From Marinobacterium rhizophilum (GTDB taxonomy: Bacteria; Pseudomonadota; Gammaproteobacteria; Pseudomonadales; Balneatricaceae), in contig NZ_CP073347.1 of NCBI RefSeq assembly GCF_024397915.1, positions 1 to 64,000 on the forward strand: a stretch of DNA of 64,000 nucleotides, in the 5' to 3' direction. Shown here piece by piece: positions 60,034 to 64,000 of the stretch (the first letter of the stretch is position 1; the number at the start of each line of letters is the position of its first letter). The notes beneath the pieces were generated by a model, which had not been told where the DNA came from, ran no database searches, and saw only the letters and a list, made by a program, of their open reading frames with translations. The translations under genes were made by a program, and so were the position numbers.

Positions 60034-61083
60034 ATGCCATCACTGTTTGATGCGATAAAACTGGGTGATATTGAACTGAGCAGTCGTGTCGTTATGGCGC
60101 CGCTGACACGCTGCCGGGCAGAAGAAGGCCGGATTCCCGGTGACCTGATGCGTGAATATTACGCTCAGCGGGCCACGGCCGGACTGATAATCAGCGAAGC
60201 CACGGCGGTCACCCCCATGGGCGTCGGTTACCCTGATACACCGGGGATCTGGAACCAGGCCCAGGTTGGCGGCTGGCGCCGTATCACCGATGCGGTGCAT
60301 GCCCGGGGCGGCAAGATGGTGCTGCAACTGTGGCATGTCGGGCGCATCTCCGATCCGATGTACCTCGGTGGTGCCTTGCCAGTGGCGCCGAGCGCCATAG
60401 CAGCGGCAGGCCATGTCAGCCTGGTGCGGCCCGAGCGGCCCTTTGCGATACCGCGCGCGCTGGAAACCCAGGAAATAGCGGATATCGTCGAAGCCTTTCG
60501 CCAGGGCGCAGAAAATGCACAGGCAGCGGGCTTTGACGGCGTCGAGATTCACGCCGCCAATGGCTACCTGATTGACCAGTTCCTGCAGGACAGCAGCAAC
60601 AAGCGTACCGATACCTACGGTGGATCGGTGGAAAATCGGGCCAGGCTGCTGCTGGAAATCACCGATGCCGTGCTGAGCGTCTGGTCGCCGGGCCGGGTGG
60701 GTGTTCATCTGTCGCCCCGGGGCGACGCCCATGATATGGGAGATTCGGATCCCGCCGCCGTGTTCGGGCATGTCGCCAGTGCGCTGTCGGCCCGCAACAT
60801 CGCCTTTATCTGTGCCCGGGAAGCCGAGGGTGACGACAGCCTGGTGCCCCAGCTGAGGGAGCGGTTCAGCGGTGCCTTTATCGCCAACGAGCGTTTTAGC
60901 GGCGAGAGTGCCAATGCCTGGATCGAGCAAGGTCGGGTGGATGCGGTGGCCTTTGGCGTGCCCTTTATCGCCAACCCCGACCTGCCGCAGCGCCTGCGCC
61001 AGCAGGCACCGCTGAATACGCCGGACAGCAGCACCTTCTATGCTGCGGGGGCCGAGGGCTACACCACCTATCCGGTCATCTGA
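60034..61083 (+). CDS. nemA: old yellow enzyme, N-ethylmaleimide reductase type
   Basis: The 349-residue FMN enzyme has Met-Ala-Pro-Leu-Thr-Arg-Cys-Arg near residue 21, the substrate pair in Glu-Ile-His-Ala-Ala-Asn-Gly-Tyr-Leu (His/Asn) and Arg-Thr-Asp-Thr-Tyr-Gly-Gly-Ser. It reduces activated alkenes, nitro compounds and N-ethylmaleimide with NAD(P)H. It follows DUF1127 and the twin operators, a stress-inducible arrangement. Its last 33 bp are repeated 105 bp downstream (61156-61188). Confidence 0.93.
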   Translation: MPSLFDAIKLGDIELSSRVVMAPLTRCRAEEGRIPGDLMREYYAQRATAGLIISEATAVTPMGVGYPDTPGIWNQAQVGGWRRITDAVHARGGKMVLQLWHVGRISDPMYLGGALPVAPSAIAAAGHVSLVRPERPFAIPRALETQEIADIVEAFRQGAENAQAAGFDGVEIHAANGYLIDQFLQDSSNKRTDTYGGSVENRARLLLEITDAVLSVWSPGRVGVHLSPRGDAHDMGDSDPAAVFGHVASALSARNIAFICAREAEGDDSLVPQLRERFSGAFIANERFSGESANAWIEQGRVDAVAFGVPFIANPDLPQRLRQQAPLNTPDSSTFYAAGAEGYTTYPVI

Positions 61084-61155
61084 GGTCACAGCGCCTGCGT
61101 CTGCGGGCGCTTCAGAGTAGCCTGGATAGCTCGACATTCTATCTAGGTTTCGGGC

Positions 61156-61188
61156 GCCGAGGGCTACACCACCTATCCGTCTATCTGA
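61156..61188 (+). pseudogene. duplicated 3' end of nemA
   Basis: Thirty of 33 bp match 61051-61083, the last 11 codons of nemA with the stop (Glu-Gly-Tyr-Thr-Thr-Tyr-Pro). An imperfect GC hairpin (61089-61108) lies between the two copies. No further nemA sequence is present. Confidence 0.85.
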
Positions 61189-61275
61189 GCAGTGCGGGAA
61201 ACAGGGGCGTCCCTGCCGGCTTTTCCGAACAAGGGGGCCGCGAACAGTTTCAGTCGCTTTGAGGTCAAACATCAA

Positions 61276-61932
61276 ATGACGAAGCTGCAGCGATACCCGT
61301 ATAACAGCACCGGCCACGATTATGCGGTCGGCGACCTGCACGGCCACTGTTCCCTGCTCATGACAGGGCTGAAACAGCGGGCCTTCGATCCGGTACGGGA
61401 CCGACTATTCGCCGTGGGAGATCTGGTGGATCGCGGTCCCGAGTCGCTGGCCTGCCTGGAGCTGCTGCAGCAGTCCTGGTTTCACAGTATCTGCGGCAAC
61501 CACGAGGCGATGATGGTGGACGCACTGCTGCATGGACGGCAGTTCGATCTGTGGATGCTCAATGGCGGCGAGTGGATCTATGAGCTCAATATCGACCGCG
61601 TCGCCCGCTTGTGCGACCGTCTCGTGACAGGGCTGCCCTATGGCATCGAGGTCGACACGGCCCAGGGCCTCGTCGGGCTGATCCATGCCGAAGTGCCGGG
61701 GGACGACTGGCGCCAAGTGGCGACCGGTGACACCCGGACGATGCTCTGGGCACGGGAGCGTCTCGAGCAGTGGCGCACGGATCCTGTGCGGGGAATCGAC
61801 CAGGTGGTTTGCGGTCACACCCCGGTGAAGACACCGGTACGGCTCGGCAATGTCCACTATATCGATACGGGTGCCTACTTTACCGGCAACCTGACCCTGA
61901 TCGAACTCCGCGAGCTGTTTCAGGTGGACTGA
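61276..61932 (+). CDS. metallophosphoesterase, PrpA-like serine/threonine phosphatase
   Basis: From ATG 61276 the protein has 218 residues. The PPP-family motifs are complete: Gly-Asp-Leu-His-Gly-His, Gly-Asp-Leu-Val-Asp-Arg-Gly-Pro-Glu-Ser and Gly-Asn-His-Glu, with the later His in Cys-Gly-His-Thr. It resembles E. coli PrpA/PrpB and lambda phosphatase more than ApaH. It dephosphorylates proteins or nucleotides with Mn2+. The upstream GAGG is 12 bp away, a weak site. It is 50 bp before the DUF255 gene. Confidence 0.88.
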   Translation: MTKLQRYPYNSTGHDYAVGDLHGHCSLLMTGLKQRAFDPVRDRLFAVGDLVDRGPESLACLELLQQSWFHSICGNHEAMMVDALLHGRQFDLWMLNGGEWIYELNIDRVARLCDRLVTGLPYGIEVDTAQGLVGLIHAEVPGDDWRQVATGDTRTMLWARERLEQWRTDPVRGIDQVVCGHTPVKTPVRLGNVHYIDTGAYFTGNLTLIELRELFQVD

Positions 61933-61982
61933 AAACGCCTGATCCCAAACTCGCCACTTCACCCGGCACAGAAGGTGGCAAG

Positions 61983-64000
61983 ATGGCATCGGATCCGCAA
62001 TTCGAACAGATCAGACAGTCGAAACAGCATCTTTACAGCCCCCGCACGCGGCACTGGCAGCAGGGCGGCCTCCCGTGCTTCACCAACCGCCTGATCCGCG
62101 AAGACTCGCCCTACCTGTTGCAGCATGCCCACAATCCGGTGGACTGGTATGCCTGGGACGATGCCGCCTTCGAGGCGGCGAAACGTGACAACAAACCGGT
62201 GTTTCTTTCGATCGGTTATGCCACCTGTCACTGGTGTCATGTGATGGAGGAGGAGAGCTTCGACGACCTCGAGGTGGCACGGGCACTGAACGAGGGGTTT
62301 ATCAGCATCAAGGTCGACCGGGAGCAGCGTCCGGACCTCGACGACCATTTCATGACCGGCGTGCAGCTGATCAGTGGCCAGGGTGGCTGGCCGATGTCGA
62401 GTTTCCTGACGCCCGACGCCAAGCCTTTCTTCGGTGCCACCTACCTGCCGAAAGCCAGCTTTCTCAACCTGCTCGAGCAGATCCAGCGCTACTGGCGCGA
62501 CCGCCCCGAGGCGCTGATCGAAAGCAGCGAGCGGGTGCACCAGGCCATTCTGGCGCAGAGCCCGGTGCCGGGCACGGCAACGGGGATCGACCATCGCCTC
62601 GTCGATCAAGTGCTGCAGGCGGTGCTGGCAAGCGAAGATCGTGCCTATGGCGGCACGGGCCAGGCACCCAAGTTTGCGCACGAGCCCCAGCTGTTGCTGT
62701 TGCTCGATGAGGTGCAGCGGGCCGGCACCGACGCACTCGAACAGCCGGCCTGGGGCTTTGTCTGCCGGGCCCTCGACGGCATGCTGCGTGGCGGTATCTT
62801 TGACCAGGTCGGTGGCGGCTTCCACCGTTATGCCACCGATGCGGCCTGGCAGGTGCCCCATTTCGAGAAGATGCTCTACAACCAGGCACAGCTGGCGCTG
62901 GTCTATCTGCGGGCCTGGCTGCTCGGCGGCGACCCTGAATACCGGCGTGTTGCGCGTGAAACCCTCGATTATGTACTGGCGGAAATGCGCTCGCACGACG
63001 GCGGCTTCTACTCGGCCACCGATGCCGACAGCGAGGGCGTCGAAGGGCGATTCTTCACCTGGTCGCTGCAGGAACTCGAGGATGTGCTGGAGCCCCGGGA
63101 TCTCGCCTTTGTGCAGGATCTTTACGGTATCGATGCTGCCGGCAATTTCGAGGGGCGCAATATCCTGCATCTGGTGAAGCCGCTGCCTGACCAGGTGCCG
63201 GCGCTGGCAGCCTCGTACGAGGAACTGCTCGAGCGACTGAACCGCGTCAGAGCGCAGCTGTACCGGGCGCGTCAGCGGCGTCCACTGCCATTGCGCGACG
63301 ACAAGGTGATCACCGAATGGAACGGCATGATGATCATCGCCCTGGCCCAGGCCGGGCGGTTACTCAAGGTGCCGCGCTATCTCGAGGCGGCGGCGGTCTG
63401 CGCCCGGGCGATCTGGCAGCAGGGGCCCGTGCCCGGCGAGCTGTACCGCAATGCCATTCATGGTCGCGCCTCGATCGCCGCAACCCTCGCCGACTACGGC
63501 TACTATCTGCAGGCGCTGATCGCTCTCTACGATGCCACTGCAGATCCCGATTGGCTGGAGCGGGCGCTGCAGGTGCAACGGCGGATGGACCAGCATTTCC
63601 GGGACAGGCAGGATGGCGGTTTCTTCAACACCATTGCGAGCGCCGGGCAGCCGGCGATCGGCCGCAGCAAGAGTGCCATGGACATGACCGCGGCATCGGG
63701 CAACTCGGCGGCGCTAATGGCGCTGGTGCTGCTGCAACAGCGCACCGCCGAGCCCTCCCTGGCCGCGTCAATCGAAGGCGTTGAAACCTGTTTCGCCGAC
63801 ACCGTCGGCCAGCAGCCGCTGGCGTTTCCGGCGCTGCTGATGGCACTGGGGCGCTACCACCGTCCGCTGCCATCGACGCTGCAGTATGGCGCCGAAGGGC
63901 GGCTGCGGATTGAGGCGTCCCGCCAGTGCCGGGGCGTCGTGACGGTACGACTGCAGATCAGCAACGGCTGGCACCTCTACAGCCATGCGCCGGAGGCGGA
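61983..64000 (+). CDS. DUF255/YyaL-type thioredoxin-domain protein, partial
   Basis: The frame is open for 672 codons to the window end. Residues 30-190 form a thioredoxin-like domain with Ala-Thr-Cys82-His-Trp-Cys85-His-Val-Met. A six-hairpin-glycosidase-like helical domain follows (Gly-Gly-Gly-Phe-His-Arg-Tyr-Ala-Thr-Asp near 275, Glu-Trp-Asn-Gly-Met near 440). This matches spermatogenesis-associated protein 20/YyaL. The last visible residues, with Gly-Trp-His-Leu-Tyr-Ser-His-Ala, look like the start of a DsbD-alpha-type domain (PF11412-like), an extension many members lack. Function is unknown. Confidence 0.85.
   Translation, partial: MASDPQFEQIRQSKQHLYSPRTRHWQQGGLPCFTNRLIREDSPYLLQHAHNPVDWYAWDDAAFEAAKRDNKPVFLSIGYATCHWCHVMEEESFDDLEVARALNEGFISIKVDREQRPDLDDHFMTGVQLISGQGGWPMSSFLTPDAKPFFGATYLPKASFLNLLEQIQRYWRDRPEALIESSERVHQAILAQSPVPGTATGIDHRLVDQVLQAVLASEDRAYGGTGQAPKFAHEPQLLLLLDEVQRAGTDALEQPAWGFVCRALDGMLRGGIFDQVGGGFHRYATDAAWQVPHFEKMLYNQAQLALVYLRAWLLGGDPEYRRVARETLDYVLAEMRSHDGGFYSATDADSEGVEGRFFTWSLQELEDVLEPRDLAFVQDLYGIDAAGNFEGRNILHLVKPLPDQVPALAASYEELLERLNRVRAQLYRARQRRPLPLRDDKVITEWNGMMIIALAQAGRLLKVPRYLEAAAVCARAIWQQGPVPGELYRNAIHGRASIAATLADYGYYLQALIALYDATADPDWLERALQVQRRMDQHFRDRQDGGFFNTIASAGQPAIGRSKSAMDMTAASGNSAALMALVLLQQRTAEPSLAASIEGVETCFADTVGQQPLAFPALLMALGRYHRPLPSTLQYGAEGRLRIEASRQCRGVVTVRLQISNGWHLYSHAPEA

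Overview
The window is a G+C-rich stretch of chromosome from a free-living, aerobic gammaproteobacterium, most likely of the Oceanospirillales/Pseudomonadales type. This rests on a 531-residue Pseudomonas-type isocitrate lyase, a pspABC operon with divergent pspF, polyol ABC transporters and a creatinase/creatininase pair. The genus cannot be named. No rRNA, tRNA or CRISPR array was seen.

Layout. 1-200: 3' end of a UPF0303 gene. 286-5160: a minus-strand creatinine island of creatinase, BCCT transporter, creatininase and PurU. It is flanked by a 44-bp near-identical direct repeat made of the UPF0303 3' end. 5891-13482: a sorbitol/galactitol region (SBP, two permeases, ATPase, polyol dehydrogenase, LacI regulator, second SDR). 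13483-14716: relic of an IS1380-family element. 14717-20424: a minus-strand operon of KbaZ-like protein, PfkB kinase and RbsABC-like transporter, predicted to take D-tagatose or a related polyol to fructose-6-P. CpG-centred palindromes precede both transporter operons. 20864-25580: small accessory genes (SnoaL-like, MscS, DUF1428, VOC with divergent LysR, YcnI) and an AraC remnant. 25756-35556: KatG, isocitrate lyase with divergent LysR, an MFS exporter, Tpx, a DsbA-fold isomerase and a peroxiredoxin-like protein. 35557-45589: DoxX-pirin between a full CreA gene and a CreA 3' fragment, citrate synthase, CcoG, a MocR regulator, and trpBA divergent from a TetR gene across a 21-bp palindrome. 45648-48224: psp system. 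48362-50582: ahpCF. 50663-58526: patatin, GMC oxidoreductase and di-heme cytochrome lipoprotein, with a 106-bp tandem array directly after the patatin gene. 58527-59786: gene-poor relic region. 59787-64000: DUF1127 and old yellow enzyme behind twin operators, a PP2A-like phosphatase, and a DUF255/YyaL-type thioredoxin protein cut by the window end.

How the parts work together. The creatinine island should turn creatinine into creatine, then sarcosine and urea. PurU would return one-carbon units as formate and free tetrahydrofolate. The polyol region combines two importers, two dehydrogenases, a kinase and an epimerase. The oxidant-defence genes (katG, tpx, ahpCF, nemA, peroxiredoxin-like, DoxX/pirin) are spread over separate units. 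A recurring feature is duplication of gene 3' ends, with stop codon, in the same orientation and downstream of the parent gene. It occurs at UPF0303, CreA, patatin (ten extra copies) and nemA.
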